From NCBI GenBank assembly GCA_028284195.1, contig JANQSE010000009.1, forward strand, positions 1-64,000: a DNA stretch of 64,000 bases, in the 5' to 3' direction. The position numbers and the translations under genes are program-made. The DNA is from Balneola sp. (GTDB lineage Bacteria; Bacteroidota; Rhodothermia; Balneolales; Balneolaceae). The notes beneath the pieces were generated by a model. That model saw only the letters and a program-made list of their open reading frames with translations. It ran no database searches and was not told the origin of the DNA. Below are positions 39,110-49,156 of this stretch, piece by piece (position 1 is the stretch's first letter; every line of letters begins with the position of its first letter).

Positions 39110-41494
39110 TTATTCATTTTTAAGACTTTCAACGGGGTTGGCCAGGGCAGCCTTTACTGTTTGATATCCGATAGTCAGAAATGCTATCAGCACTGTAAGG
39201 ATCCCAGCCCCAACAAATATGGAAATGCCCGGTGCATTGCTGTAAGCAAAGCTTTTTAACCATTCATTAATCAGGAAGTAGGCCAGAGGGGCTCCCACCA
39301 AAAAGCCTACAAAAACCAATTTTATAAAATGGAAAGACAGAACTTGTACCAGGCCTGTGATAGAAGCACCTAACACCTTTCTAATGCCAATTTCTTTTTT
39401 ACGGTTTATAACTGTGAACGAAACCAGCCCGAGCAGCCCTAAACAGGCGATAAAAAGAGTCAGGTATGTGAAGTACCTGAGCATCTCGGCAATTACAACT
39501 TCGGTTGTGTACTCATCGGCAATATCCTCTTCCAGGAAGTAATGCCAGGCCGGGATGCCATTATTGAACGCCTTAATCACCTCGTCGATTTGTTCTGTTA
39601 AGGGTGCTATTTCTGCGTTTCGCAGCTTTATGGATATATCAAAGAATCTGCCCGGGTCAGAGAAAAGTACCAAAGGTTGAATGGTTGTATGCAGGGTTTC
39701 GAAATGGAAGTCTTTTACTACCCCAACAACTTCATATTTTCTTGGTGCTTCATCATTAAACCGTTGGGTAATTGTTTTTCCAATCGGCTGTTCCCAGCCA
39801 AACTTTCTGGCAGCAGCTTCATTTATAATGATGGAACTAACAGTATCTGAAGCCAGGTTAATGGAAAAGTCGCGGCCTTGTATAAGTTCAATTTCAAACT
39901 GGGTAAGAAAATAAGGGTCAACCGAGTAATTGTTTATACGCAAGCCATCTTCCTGCAAATTGCCTTCGGGATAAAACTGTGTACGCCTTCCGGCTTCTTC
40001 TCCCGGAATATTAGAGCTGTAAGACACTTCGGCTACGCCGGGGATTTTGAAAAGCTCGCCTCTGATGGTTTCCATTTCCTGTATCGATCTGCTTCCCGGA
40101 ATGGTTGATACATACATATCACTTTGTTGAAACCCCAGGTCTTTTTCTTTGATGTATGTGAGTTGGTTTTCAACAGAAGCAGAGCTTATAATTAGAAAAA
40201 TTGCTACTGAAAATTGTGTAACTACCAGGGAGTTTTTCATCCATGATTTCCCATTCTCGGTTACCTGATCGCCTTTTAATACTTTAACCGGGCGGAAGGC
40301 CGACATAAAGAATGCCGGATACGCTCCTGCTAAGGTTCCAACTAACACAACAATTGCTGCTATAGAAAAAAGGTAAAATGGATTAGAAAGATAATTTGCG
40401 GTTACACTCCAGTCGGCAATATCGTTGAACCAGGGCAGGGCAAGTTCAACCAATACAATGGCAATAATAACAGCGAGAGTGGAAAGCAGCAAAGCTTCGG
40501 CAACAAACTGAAAAACCAGCTGTTTTTTGTAAGCCCCAAGTACTTTTCGAACCCCAATTTCGCGGGCACGTTTCATGCCTTGGGCGGTAGCCAGGTTAAT
40601 GAAATTGATACATGCTATAAATAAAATGAGCAGCCCGATTGCCGCAAAAATGTAGATGTAAGAGATTTCTAAAGAATCCCATCGCTGGCCATAAAGATCA
40701 GAATGAAGGAAAAGGTCTTCAAGATCCACAAGATAAGGCCGGTATCTTTTCACATAGTCTTCGCCCACGTTTTTGGCTACAAAATCAGAGAAACCTGCTT
40801 CAATACTCTCTGGGTTTGCTCCTTCCCGAAGCAGAATATATGTGAACAGATTATGGGACCTCCAGTTGTTTATTTCCGGATAGTCGTTTTCATCCAAAGA
40901 GCTGAAAGAGGCTAATGCGTTATAATAGAAGCTATTTTGGGGATGCCGTTTTGCCAGCACGCCGGTTATTTCAAAAGGTTCATCATCAACAAGTAAAAAC
41001 TTGCCTATCGGGTTTTCATCTGCAAAGTATCGAATGGACATATCTTCCGTTAGCACAATACTGTTTGGCCTGCTTAAAGCTCCTTCAGCAGTGCCATATT
41101 TAAAAGGGTAAGTGAATACTTCAAAAATACCTTCATCAACATAAGTGATGCCTTGGCGCAGAATTTTTTTTCCATATCGCACATTTCCGCCGTTGTCGAG
41201 AAGCCGAACCGATTTTTCTATTTCAGGAAATTCCTGCTTTAGCTGATTTCCCCACGGTGCGGGAGAAATCCCTACATCTAAAACACTGCCATTTTGTTGA
41301 GTTATTGCATCTGCCAGTAGGTATATGCGATCGCTGTTTTCGTGATGCTTGTCCATAGTTACGGCATACTGGATAAGCAAAACAAGGAACAGGCAAATGC
41401 CCATTCCGATAGCAAGCCCGGCGGTATTAATGAATGTATATCCTTTTTGCTTGGATAAATTTCTGAAAGCGATTTTGAAGTAGTTTTTTAGCAT
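39110..41494 (-). CDS. ABC transporter permease (MacB_PCD/FtsX), paralog 4
   Basis: LKNYFKIAFRNLSKQKGYTFINTAGLAIG; KEIGIRKVLGASITGL; AALANPVESLKNE. Confidence 0.93.
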   Translation of the reverse strand: MLKNYFKIAFRNLSKQKGYTFINTAGLAIGMGICLFLVLLIQYAVTMDKHHENSDRIYLLADAITQQNGSVLDVGISPAPWGNQLKQEFPEIEKSVRLLDNGGNVRYGKKILRQGITYVDEGIFEVFTYPFKYGTAEGALSRPNSIVLTEDMSIRYFADENPIGKFLLVDDEPFEITGVLAKRHPQNSFYYNALASFSSLDENDYPEINNWRSHNLFTYILLREGANPESIEAGFSDFVAKNVGEDYVKRYRPYLVDLEDLFLHSDLYGQRWDSLEISYIYIFAAIGLLILFIACINFINLATAQGMKRAREIGVRKVLGAYKKQLVFQFVAEALLLSTLAVIIAIVLVELALPWFNDIADWSVTANYLSNPFYLFSIAAIVVLVGTLAGAYPAFFMSAFRPVKVLKGDQVTENGKSWMKNSLVVTQFSVAIFLIISSASVENQLTYIKEKDLGFQQSDMYVSTIPGSRSIQEMETIRGELFKIPGVAEVSYSSNIPGEEAGRRTQFYPEGNLQEDGLRINNYSVDPYFLTQFEIELIQGRDFSINLASDTVSSIIINEAAARKFGWEQPIGKTITQRFNDEAPRKYEVVGVVKDFHFETLHTTIQPLVLFSDPGRFFDISIKLRNAEIAPLTEQIDEVIKAFNNGIPAWHYFLEEDIADEYTTEVVIAEMLRYFTYLTLFIACLGLLGLVSFTVINRKKEIGIRKVLGASITGLVQVLSFHFIKLVFVGFLVGAPLAYFLINEWLKSFAYSNAPGISIFVGAGILTVLIAFLTIGYQTVKAALANPVESLKNE

Positions 41495-41530
41495 AGCGGT
41501 AGAGTTTAAAATTGGTGTTGACAGAGGCAG

Positions 41531-42220
41531 TTACACATGAAAACCTTCCTGCATATTTTCAGTAACCACGTGTCCATCAAATAGGTGAATTACTCTCATA
41601 GCATAATCAGCATCATGAGGAGAGTGGGTTACCATTACAATAGTTGTGCCTTGCTCATTTAATTCGGCCAGTACTTTCATTACCTCATTTCCGTGATCGG
41701 AATCAAGATTACCGGTTGGCTCATCGGCAAGTATCAGTTTTGCGTTAGCAACAACAGCTCTGGCAATAGCTACCCGCTGCTGCTGTCCGCCGGATAACTG
41801 CTGTGGGAAATGATTGCGACGATGCATCATACTCATTCTTTCAAGAGCTGCTTCGGCTTTTTCTTTCCGTTCGTCGGCAGAAATTCCTAAATACAGAAGA
41901 GGAAGCTCTACGTTTTCAAAAACAGTAAGCTCATCAATCAGGTTAAAACTTTGGAAGATGAACCCGATGTTTCCTTTTCGTAATTGAGCGCGTTCTCTTT
42001 CAGAATGTTGAGAAACCTCGTGCCCCAAAAAATGGTATTCACCTGATGTTGGGTTATCAAGTAGCCCCATAATGTTGAGCAGGGTAGATTTACCACAGCC
42101 GGATGGGCCCATAATGGCTACAAATTCTCCTTCTTTGATCTCGATATTGACATTGTTGAGTGCCGTAGTTTCAACTTCTTCTGTTGAATAGATTTTTTTA
42201 AGGTTTTTTGCTTGTATCAT
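41531..42220 (-). CDS. ABC transporter ATP-binding protein (MacB/LolD type)
   Basis: [37 protein letters not shown]. Confidence 0.96.
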   Translation of the reverse strand: MIQAKNLKKIYSTEEVETTALNNVNIEIKEGEFVAIMGPSGCGKSTLLNIMGLLDNPTSGEYHFLGHEVSQHSERERAQLRKGNIGFIFQSFNLIDELTVFENVELPLLYLGISADERKEKAEAALERMSMMHRRNHFPQQLSGGQQQRVAIARAVVANAKLILADEPTGNLDSDHGNEVMKVLAELNEQGTTIVMVTHSPHDADYAMRVIHLFDGHVVTENMQEGFHV

Positions 42221-42252
42221 GGTTTTGTTGGTTTGATTTGTATAGAATGTTG

Positions 42253-42294
42253 GTATTTAGTACTCAGTTACAGTCAAAACTGAGTACTAAATAC
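42253..42294. repeat. Perfect 17-bp inverted repeat between adaptor and ATPase genes
   Basis: GTATTTAGTACTCAGTT (42253-42269) / AACTGAGTACTAAATAC (42278-42294), 8-nt loop, no following T-run on the minus strand. Confidence 0.9.
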
Positions 42295-43544
42295 TACTTT
42301 AGCTCCAATACCTCATTATCTCCAAAAGTATCATAGCCGGATGTGATTACTCTGTCTCCAGCCTCTAAGCCGGAAAGCACTTCGTAATATTCAGGGTTTT
42401 GACGTCCTAATCGCAGATCCTGGCGTACTGCTTTACTGCCATCTTCATTCAGTTTAAAAACCCAGTTTCCTCCGGTTGTCTGGTAAAAACCGCCCTTTGC
42501 AAGCAATAACGCATCAGAAGCATCGCTGAGTTCTAAACGAATTCGTGCGGTTTGTCCGCGTCGTAATCCTGAAGGGGTGGCTCCTGTAAACTCCATATCA
42601 ACCTGGAACTGCCCGTTATTGATAACAGGATACACCTTGGTAATAATCAGATTATGAGTGTTCCCTGCAAAATTGAATGAACCTTCCAGTCCGGTGGTTA
42701 TTCGGGATAAATGAAATTCATCAATGCTTACACGAATTTTGTAGCTATCCAGTATATCAACCTGGCCAATTCTTTCGCCTCTGTTTATAGACTGGCCTTG
42801 CTGCAGTTCTACCGTGGTTAGCTGTCCGTTAATTGGGGCAGTTACAATAAGGTTATCTAAGATAGATTGTACCCCATCCAGGCTTCTGAACATTCTTTTT
42901 TCAGATTCATCCAGCTGCCGGAGTTGATTGATAGTTTGTACAGAGTCTTTTCGGTAAGATTCAGAGCTTATCTGATATCTTGTTTTTTGATACTCAAAAT
43001 TTTCTTTTGCCTGATGGTACTCCTGCTTTGATGTAAGCTCTTTTTCATACAGCGATTTTTGTCGTTCAAATTCGGGAGCAGCAAGATTTAACTGATTCCC
43101 GATGCTGATTAATTGCTCTTTAAGACGCAGGTTGTTTTGTTCCAGATTAAGCCGTGAGTTTCTAACATTATTTATCTGGTCATATAAACTGGCTTCTTGC
43201 TGAAGCACGCTAAGCTGTAGGGAGGAGTTAGTAAGAACTGCGATAGTATCGCCGGGCTGTACATTAGTGCCAGACTCAAGGTTTACAGATTTAATAACTC
43301 CCCCTTCCAGCGCATCAAGGTAAATAGTTCGGATAGGCTGCACGGTTCCGGAAACCTGAATAAATTCCTGAAAAGAATCTTTTGAAACGGTAGAAATGGT
43401 AAGTTTGTCTCGTTCTACATTTAAGGTGGATTTGAAATCAACGAAAGCAAAATTATAGATGATAAAACCCGTAATGAACACACCTGTTACGATGTAGCCA
43501 ATTCGTTTAGGTGTCCATGTTTTCTTTTCAATCTTCTTGTCCAT
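42294..43544 (-). CDS. Efflux periplasmic adaptor (HlyD/MacA-like membrane fusion protein)
   Basis: N-terminal TM, VSGTVQPIRTIYLDALEGGVIKSVNLESGTNVQPGDTIAVL, coiled coil, LIVTAPINGQL. Confidence 0.93.
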   Translation of the reverse strand: MDKKIEKKTWTPKRIGYIVTGVFITGFIIYNFAFVDFKSTLNVERDKLTISTVSKDSFQEFIQVSGTVQPIRTIYLDALEGGVIKSVNLESGTNVQPGDTIAVLTNSSLQLSVLQQEASLYDQINNVRNSRLNLEQNNLRLKEQLISIGNQLNLAAPEFERQKSLYEKELTSKQEYHQAKENFEYQKTRYQISSESYRKDSVQTINQLRQLDESEKRMFRSLDGVQSILDNLIVTAPINGQLTTVELQQGQSINRGERIGQVDILDSYKIRVSIDEFHLSRITTGLEGSFNFAGNTHNLIITKVYPVINNGQFQVDMEFTGATPSGLRRGQTARIRLELSDASDALLLAKGGFYQTTGGNWVFKLNEDGSKAVRQDLRLGRQNPEYYEVLSGLEAGDRVITSGYDTFGDNEVLELK

Positions 43545-43645
43545 TCAAAAAATATTTTATTCGTCATTATATAAGTCAACTACTATGCCAAAGCTTATGA
43601 GTCTCTCTAAATACACTGTTTTTAGCAAAAAAGTAGGATTTTAGT

Positions 43646-43680
43646 GTTCGTTTTGATACACTTGGTGTACGATATCGAAC
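43646..43680. promoter_or_regulatory. Candidate operator/enhancer palindrome in divergent region
   Basis: GTTCGttttGATACAC-TTG-GTGTACgaTATCGAAC, with core TACAC-TTG-GTGTA, between the divergent adaptor and sigma-54 regulator genes. Confidence 0.45.
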
Positions 43681-43790
43681 AGTCATAGAATTATGAAATA
43701 TCCCTTAATTCAGTTTAAAACCAGCCTCCGCCGGGTACGAGTATTTTAGGTACAGTGTTTGATATAGACGAGAGCAACTAACAATTAGAA

Positions 43791-45167
43791 ATGAGCCCAA
43801 AGAAAGGAAAAATACTTGTTGTTGATGACGATGGGGATGTGTTGCAGGCTGCCCGTTTATTTCTAAAACAGCATGTGCAGTCCATCGAAACAGAAAAAGA
43901 TCCAAAATCCATACCTACGTTGCTAAAGAACAACCGGTACGATCTGATTCTTCTTGATATGAATTTTACAGAAGATGTAAGCAGCGGCAAAGAAGGGTTC
44001 TTCTGGCTCAGGAAGATCCTGGAAATGGATCCATCAATTGCGGTGATATTGATTACTGCATACGGCGATATTGACAAAGCAGTAAAAGCGGTGAAAGAAG
44101 GAGCTACCGATTTTGTTTTAAAGCCATGGAAAAATGAAAAGTTGCTGGCAACGGTAATGGCGGCCATGCAGCTTACTGATTCGAAGAGAGAAGTAGCCGA
44201 ATTAAAAGAGACTCAAAAGCAATTGAGTAGCGATATCGATTATCACTACAAAGAAATTATAGGTAGAAGTCCGGCTATGCTGGATGTATTCAATACCATT
44301 GAGAAAGTGGCGGCAACTGATGCCAACGTGTTGATTCTGGGAGAAAATGGAACGGGTAAGGAAATGATAGCTCGTGCTTTGCATAGACGTTCGCAGCGAA
44401 AAGAACGTGTATTTATCAGCGTAGATATGGGCGCAATTTCTGAAACACTGTTTGAAAGTGAATTATTTGGATATACTAAAGGGGCATTTACCGATGCCAA
44501 AGAAGATAAAGCCGGCAGGTTTGAAGTTGCCAATGGAGGAACGCTTTTTCTTGATGAAATTGGAAATTTACCTATGCCGCTGCAAGCCAAATTACTTACT
44601 GTTTTGCAGAACAGGCAGGTAACCCGGGTTGGAGCTGTTACTCCAAAATCAATTGATATTCGTTTAGTGTGTGCCACTAATACTTCTTTAAAAGACATGG
44701 TTGCGGAATCAACTTTTCGCCAGGATTTGCTTTTTCGAATAAATACGATTGAAATTCATTTGCCGCCATTACGCAATAGGATTGAAGATATAAATGATAT
44801 AGCTGCCCATTTCGTAACGCTGTATTCAAAGAAGTACAAGAAGCAGATATCAGCTATTGATAAAGAAGCACTGGCCAAGCTCGAAAAATATCATTGGCCA
44901 GGAAATGTAAGGGAATTGCAACATGCTGTTGAAAGAGCCATAATAATGGCCGAAAAGGAAACTCTTACCGCTTCTGACTTTATGCTTGCCCAAAGCAAAG
45001 AACATACAGAACAGGTTTCTTTCAACGATTACAATCTTGAAGAAGTAGAAAAAATGATATTAAGAAAAGCCCTGTTAAAACATGAAGGCAATATTTCGAA
45101 AGCGGCAGACGAACTTGGTTTAACCCGGGCTTCTTTATATCGAAGAATGGATAAATACGGACTCTAA
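43791..45167 (+). CDS. Sigma-54-dependent response regulator (NtrC family)
   Basis: Receiver domain, GENGTGKEMIARALH, ELFGYTKGAFTDA, C-terminal Fis-like HTH. Confidence 0.96.
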   Translation: MSPKKGKILVVDDDGDVLQAARLFLKQHVQSIETEKDPKSIPTLLKNNRYDLILLDMNFTEDVSSGKEGFFWLRKILEMDPSIAVILITAYGDIDKAVKAVKEGATDFVLKPWKNEKLLATVMAAMQLTDSKREVAELKETQKQLSSDIDYHYKEIIGRSPAMLDVFNTIEKVAATDANVLILGENGTGKEMIARALHRRSQRKERVFISVDMGAISETLFESELFGYTKGAFTDAKEDKAGRFEVANGGTLFLDEIGNLPMPLQAKLLTVLQNRQVTRVGAVTPKSIDIRLVCATNTSLKDMVAESTFRQDLLFRINTIEIHLPPLRNRIEDINDIAAHFVTLYSKKYKKQISAIDKEALAKLEKYHWPGNVRELQHAVERAIIMAEKETLTASDFMLAQSKEHTEQVSFNDYNLEEVEKMILRKALLKHEGNISKAADELGLTRASLYRRMDKYGL

Positions 45168-45176
45168 AGCCAGGGT

Positions 45177-46541
45177 ATGCTAAAGAATCTGAGAATAGGA
45201 GTAATAATACGTGTGCTGTTACTTGGGCTAAGCATGGCATTAGAAGTTTATCTGATTATGGCAACCAATTACTATGTAAGTATGGTTTTGATTGGGATCC
45301 TGATTTTAGGGCAGATTGTAAACCTGATTATATATGTAGAAACCACCAACAAGAATTTAACCCGTTTTTTTGAGGCCATAAGTTATAATGACTTTTCTCA
45401 GAGTTTTACAAAATCAGGCCAGGGGAAATCGTTACAATCGTTGAATGCAGCTTTCAATGACATTATTCAAAAGTTTAATTTAGAAAGATCGAAAAGCGAA
45501 GAAAGTTATTTATACCTGCAAACGGTAGTGCAGCATATTGGCATCGGGCTGTTCTCTTTCAACAGCTCCGGAGAAATTGAACTGCTAAATACCGCAGCTA
45601 AAAAATTATTGGGAACCGCTGTATTCAGGAATATTTCTCAGCTAAAGCAGATAAGCGAACCACTATACAAAGCGGTGAAAGATTTAAAAAGTGGATCCCG
45701 GACTTTAGTGAGGCTTGCAGTTAATAACCGGGATTTGCAAGTGGCTATTTTTGCTACTGAATTTCGGGCAAAAGGTGATTTGTATAAAATTGTTTCATTA
45801 AATAACATTTCTTCAGAATTGGAAGAAAAGGAAATGGAAGCCTGGCAGAATCTTACTCAGGTTCTCGCACACGAAATTATGAATTCCATTACTCCCATAG
45901 CCTCGCTCTCTGATACAGTAAACTCTGTATTAACACACAACCTGCTTTCAGAAAATAATAACGGCGGTATTTCTGATGAAACGCTGGATGATGTTCGCCA
46001 GGCTTTAGATACCATTAACAAGCGTAGCCTGGGTTTAATGAGGTTTGTAGATTCTTATCGCAATATCACCCAAATTCCTAATCCGGTATTTGAGATCACC
46101 GAACTAAAAGAGATTGTTGAACGGGTATTAAACTTAATGAAAGGCGAAGCTTTATCAAGGTCTGTAGAAGTAGAGCTTCGGTTCGAAGCAGACTCAGTAG
46201 AGGTAAAAGCAGACGTCCAATTAATAGAACAATCTTTGATTAATGTAGTTAAAAACGCATTTAAGGTACTGGGCGGAATACCCGAACCTAAAGTGGCTGT
46301 TCGCTGCGGGATTGACGAATTTGGGCATGGCTTTGTAGATGTAGAAGACAACGGGCCGGGTGTCCAGCAGGCAGCCTTGGAAAAGATATTTGTACCGTTC
46401 TATACCACCAGCAAGAACACAGGAGAAGAAGGAACCGGGATCGGGCTAAGTCTGTCAAGGCAGATTATGAGGCTGCATAATGGCACTTTGTTTCTTCTGG
46501 AGTCGAAACCCGGGAAAACAGTTTTTCGATTACGGTTTTAA
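45177..46541 (+). CDS. Sensor histidine kinase (NtrY-like)
   Basis: TM segments, QVLAHEIMNSITPIASL H-box, DNGPGV, GTGIGLSLSRQIM. Confidence 0.95.
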   Translation: MLKNLRIGVIIRVLLLGLSMALEVYLIMATNYYVSMVLIGILILGQIVNLIIYVETTNKNLTRFFEAISYNDFSQSFTKSGQGKSLQSLNAAFNDIIQKFNLERSKSEESYLYLQTVVQHIGIGLFSFNSSGEIELLNTAAKKLLGTAVFRNISQLKQISEPLYKAVKDLKSGSRTLVRLAVNNRDLQVAIFATEFRAKGDLYKIVSLNNISSELEEKEMEAWQNLTQVLAHEIMNSITPIASLSDTVNSVLTHNLLSENNNGGISDETLDDVRQALDTINKRSLGLMRFVDSYRNITQIPNPVFEITELKEIVERVLNLMKGEALSRSVEVELRFEADSVEVKADVQLIEQSLINVVKNAFKVLGGIPEPKVAVRCGIDEFGHGFVDVEDNGPGVQQAALEKIFVPFYTTSKNTGEEGTGIGLSLSRQIMRLHNGTLFLLESKPGKTVFRLRF

Positions 46542-49150
46542 AAAAACAGCTTTAGCTTAAAACTGGTTTGTCTTTCCAGGTCGTAAATACTCGCAAAACC
46601 TAAAACAGCTTGGCCTGTATGTGTACTAATGCCTTGTTTAATGGCAGAGTACCAGGGGTTTTGGGTATCTAAAAGATTGTACACCGAGAATAACAGCTCA
46701 ATTTTCTTACGGGCTCTTTGAGCATACTCATATTTTATAGAAGCATCTACCCGGGAGTAATTATCTAATCTTGAATCAAGATTCTGACGGCGGGAAACTA
46801 AGATATTTGGAGTGCCCGTAGCGAACGTCCACGAGCTGTACAAACTCCATCCTTTGGGTAGGTTTAAATCCGAAATCAACGAGAATTGATGCCTTTTGTC
46901 ATAATCGGTATAAAAAGGCTCGCCATTGTTAAGAACCCTGTTTTCCATTTGTATAGACGAAAGAGTATAAGTAGAAGCCAGGTTCCATCGGTGTATTCTT
47001 TTTTTGGCCAGAAATTCCACACCCTTCGATTCTCCCTTGTTGTTGAATAGAAAAGGAAATTCGCCACCTTCAAAAGATTGAGAAATTGCAGTACCTGAAA
47101 GGCTGTGAATACGCAGATTTTTGTACTGCTTAAAATAGCCTTCTACCTGTAAATAAAATGCAGAACCAGGCCTGATCCGGATATTAGCGGTATAATAATC
47201 AACAGAGGAAGGGGGTTGGTCTTCATTTGCCATAATCCAGAAATCAGTACTATTGATGCCTGTAAAATCCAGCCGGTGTAGAAATTGATGATTTTTACTA
47301 TACCCCAAACCCATAGAAAAGGCCGATTCGGGAAAGAATTGCGCCTTTATACGCGGAGACCATTTTGTATATGTTCCGTTGCTGAAATAGTACATCCGTC
47401 CGCCAAGTGTAAGATGCGCTTGTTTAGATTTGTTGAAATCGAGCTGTGAAAACACATCTATCAGCTGGCTTGTTCTTCTGCTTCGGAATGACCGGTCATC
47501 AAAACTAAGCTCCTGGTAAGTTACTTCAAAGTCGCTGTACGCAATACCGAAATCGAGATCAGAATTTAAAAACGACTTTTTGAAATATTGGTTAAAATGA
47601 ATCTCCTGCAGGTCGTTTTTAAGCGAAAGCGGTAGTACTTCTACTTGTGGCCTGCGGCGGTTGTTATCTGTTTCTACCCTTTGAAAGACATTATCTTCTT
47701 TAAAATAGCTGGAAAAATAATCGCTGAAACCAATCAGGGTTTCTGAAATTAAATGGTTGCCAAACGAGGCGTTATAAGAAAGGTTGAACATCTTATTTGA
47801 CCATTCATTCGAGGTGTTGAATTCTAAAGGCTGCCGGACAGGGCCTCTCTCATAAGTTTGAGAAGCATTATCTTTGCCGAGGTAAGAACTTAGTACGATT
47901 TGTGCTCCGTTCTGTAATTCCATGTACAGCTTACCATGTATGTCATAAAACACTGCGTTGGAGGAAAGTCTTCGAATACGCCTGTTTTCTCTTTTTACAA
48001 TAGAATCGGACTGAAAATCGAAAGCCCGGTCTATATCTAACCCATAATCAATAATTGTTTGATTGTTAAACCAATTTACGTTGTCGATGTATGAATGCCT
48101 TCCGGAAAACAGGAAACTGGCCTTGCCGGGAATTAAAGGCCCTTCGATAGAGGAGCTAACCGATGTGTTACTAAGACCAGCTGTGGCAGAGAATTTTTGA
48201 AGATTCCCTGTTTTAGTGAGAAACGAAAGTGTGCCGCCAAGGGGCGCGCGGTATTGCGCAGGGGTAATATCATAGAAAAAACCACTGGTACGAAGAACAT
48301 CGCCGTTTAAACCATCTAACAACCCGAATAAATGGCTTTGGTTGTAAAGCGTTAATCCATCCAATAAAATCCTGAATCCATCCGAGGAACTTCCGCGAAC
48401 ATTCAGCCCGTCATTAATTATAGGCCCGGAAAGTACCGATGGTAGCGTTTGCAGTGCCTGTATTACGTTGTTGTCACCCATCGGGCTAAATGCGCCTGCT
48501 TTCAAAAGCTTGCTGTACACAGTATCTGCCGGGGAGAAGAGAGAAGTACCGTTTACTATGATTTCATTCCCGCCGTAAGGCGCGGGTTCCAGGCGTACCG
48601 CAATATCTTTCCAGTTTTGTGATTCCAGCAGGCTTAGCGTAACTCGTTCAGGCTCATATCCAACAAATGAAAATAATAATGTGATGTGTTCCTCAGCAGC
48701 CGAAACAGATGCGTTAAATACTCCATTATCAGAAGAGGCAGTTCCGGTGATTTGCCCGTTCTCAAACCAGGAAATGGTGGAATATGGAAGCCTGTCTCCG
48801 GAGGCCGCATCAATAACATACCCTGATATGTGTGCGGTAGTTGTTTGATTTACGGCCTGGGTTTTAAATAATAATGCCTGGTTTCTTTCTTCGTCAATTT
48901 GAAGCCCGATGTTAAACTTTCGAAGTTCGTTTTCGAGTTCGCCATAGACAGCAGGTATTTGGGTAGACACCTGTACTTTTACGTCAGAGATTAAAGCCTC
49001 ACGATAAAGAAACCTCATATCCGAAGAATTCTCAATTTGTTTGATAACATTAAGCAGAGGCCTCTTTTCCGGAACCTGCTTTTGAGCGGATATATCCGAA
49101 GCTAAGCTCCAAAAAATTGCAGTAGCGGCTATATGCATTAAGGTTTTCAT
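46538..49150 (-). CDS. TonB-dependent receptor with STN-like N-terminus and carboxypeptidase-like regulatory domain
   Basis: ISGYVIDAASGDRLPYSTI, plug-like LNVRGSSSDGFRILLDGLTLYN, C-terminal beta-barrel ending in F. Confidence 0.88.
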   Translation of the reverse strand: MKTLMHIAATAIFWSLASDISAQKQVPEKRPLLNVIKQIENSSDMRFLYREALISDVKVQVSTQIPAVYGELENELRKFNIGLQIDEERNQALLFKTQAVNQTTTAHISGYVIDAASGDRLPYSTISWFENGQITGTASSDNGVFNASVSAAEEHITLLFSFVGYEPERVTLSLLESQNWKDIAVRLEPAPYGGNEIIVNGTSLFSPADTVYSKLLKAGAFSPMGDNNVIQALQTLPSVLSGPIINDGLNVRGSSSDGFRILLDGLTLYNQSHLFGLLDGLNGDVLRTSGFFYDITPAQYRAPLGGTLSFLTKTGNLQKFSATAGLSNTSVSSSIEGPLIPGKASFLFSGRHSYIDNVNWFNNQTIIDYGLDIDRAFDFQSDSIVKRENRRIRRLSSNAVFYDIHGKLYMELQNGAQIVLSSYLGKDNASQTYERGPVRQPLEFNTSNEWSNKMFNLSYNASFGNHLISETLIGFSDYFSSYFKEDNVFQRVETDNNRRRPQVEVLPLSLKNDLQEIHFNQYFKKSFLNSDLDFGIAYSDFEVTYQELSFDDRSFRSRRTSQLIDVFSQLDFNKSKQAHLTLGGRMYYFSNGTYTKWSPRIKAQFFPESAFSMGLGYSKNHQFLHRLDFTGINSTDFWIMANEDQPPSSVDYYTANIRIRPGSAFYLQVEGYFKQYKNLRIHSLSGTAISQSFEGGEFPFLFNNKGESKGVEFLAKKRIHRWNLASTYTLSSIQMENRVLNNGEPFYTDYDKRHQFSLISDLNLPKGWSLYSSWTFATGTPNILVSRRQNLDSRLDNYSRVDASIKYEYAQRARKKIELLFSVYNLLDTQNPWYSAIKQGISTHTGQAVLGFASIYDLERQTSFKLKLFF

Positions 49151-49156
49151 GCAACC

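Noticed and set aside
43560-43790. Possible sigma-54 -24/-12 promoter (TTTTTTGCT on the minus strand near 43625-43640)
   Set aside because: The GC of a -12 element is present, but no GG at the right spacing for -24.
44246-44698. 150-aa antisense ORF and others (e.g. 12176-12499, 26226-26558, 53715-54023)
   Set aside because: Low-complexity Ser/Phe-rich translations antisense to strongly conserved genes; typical shadow ORFs.
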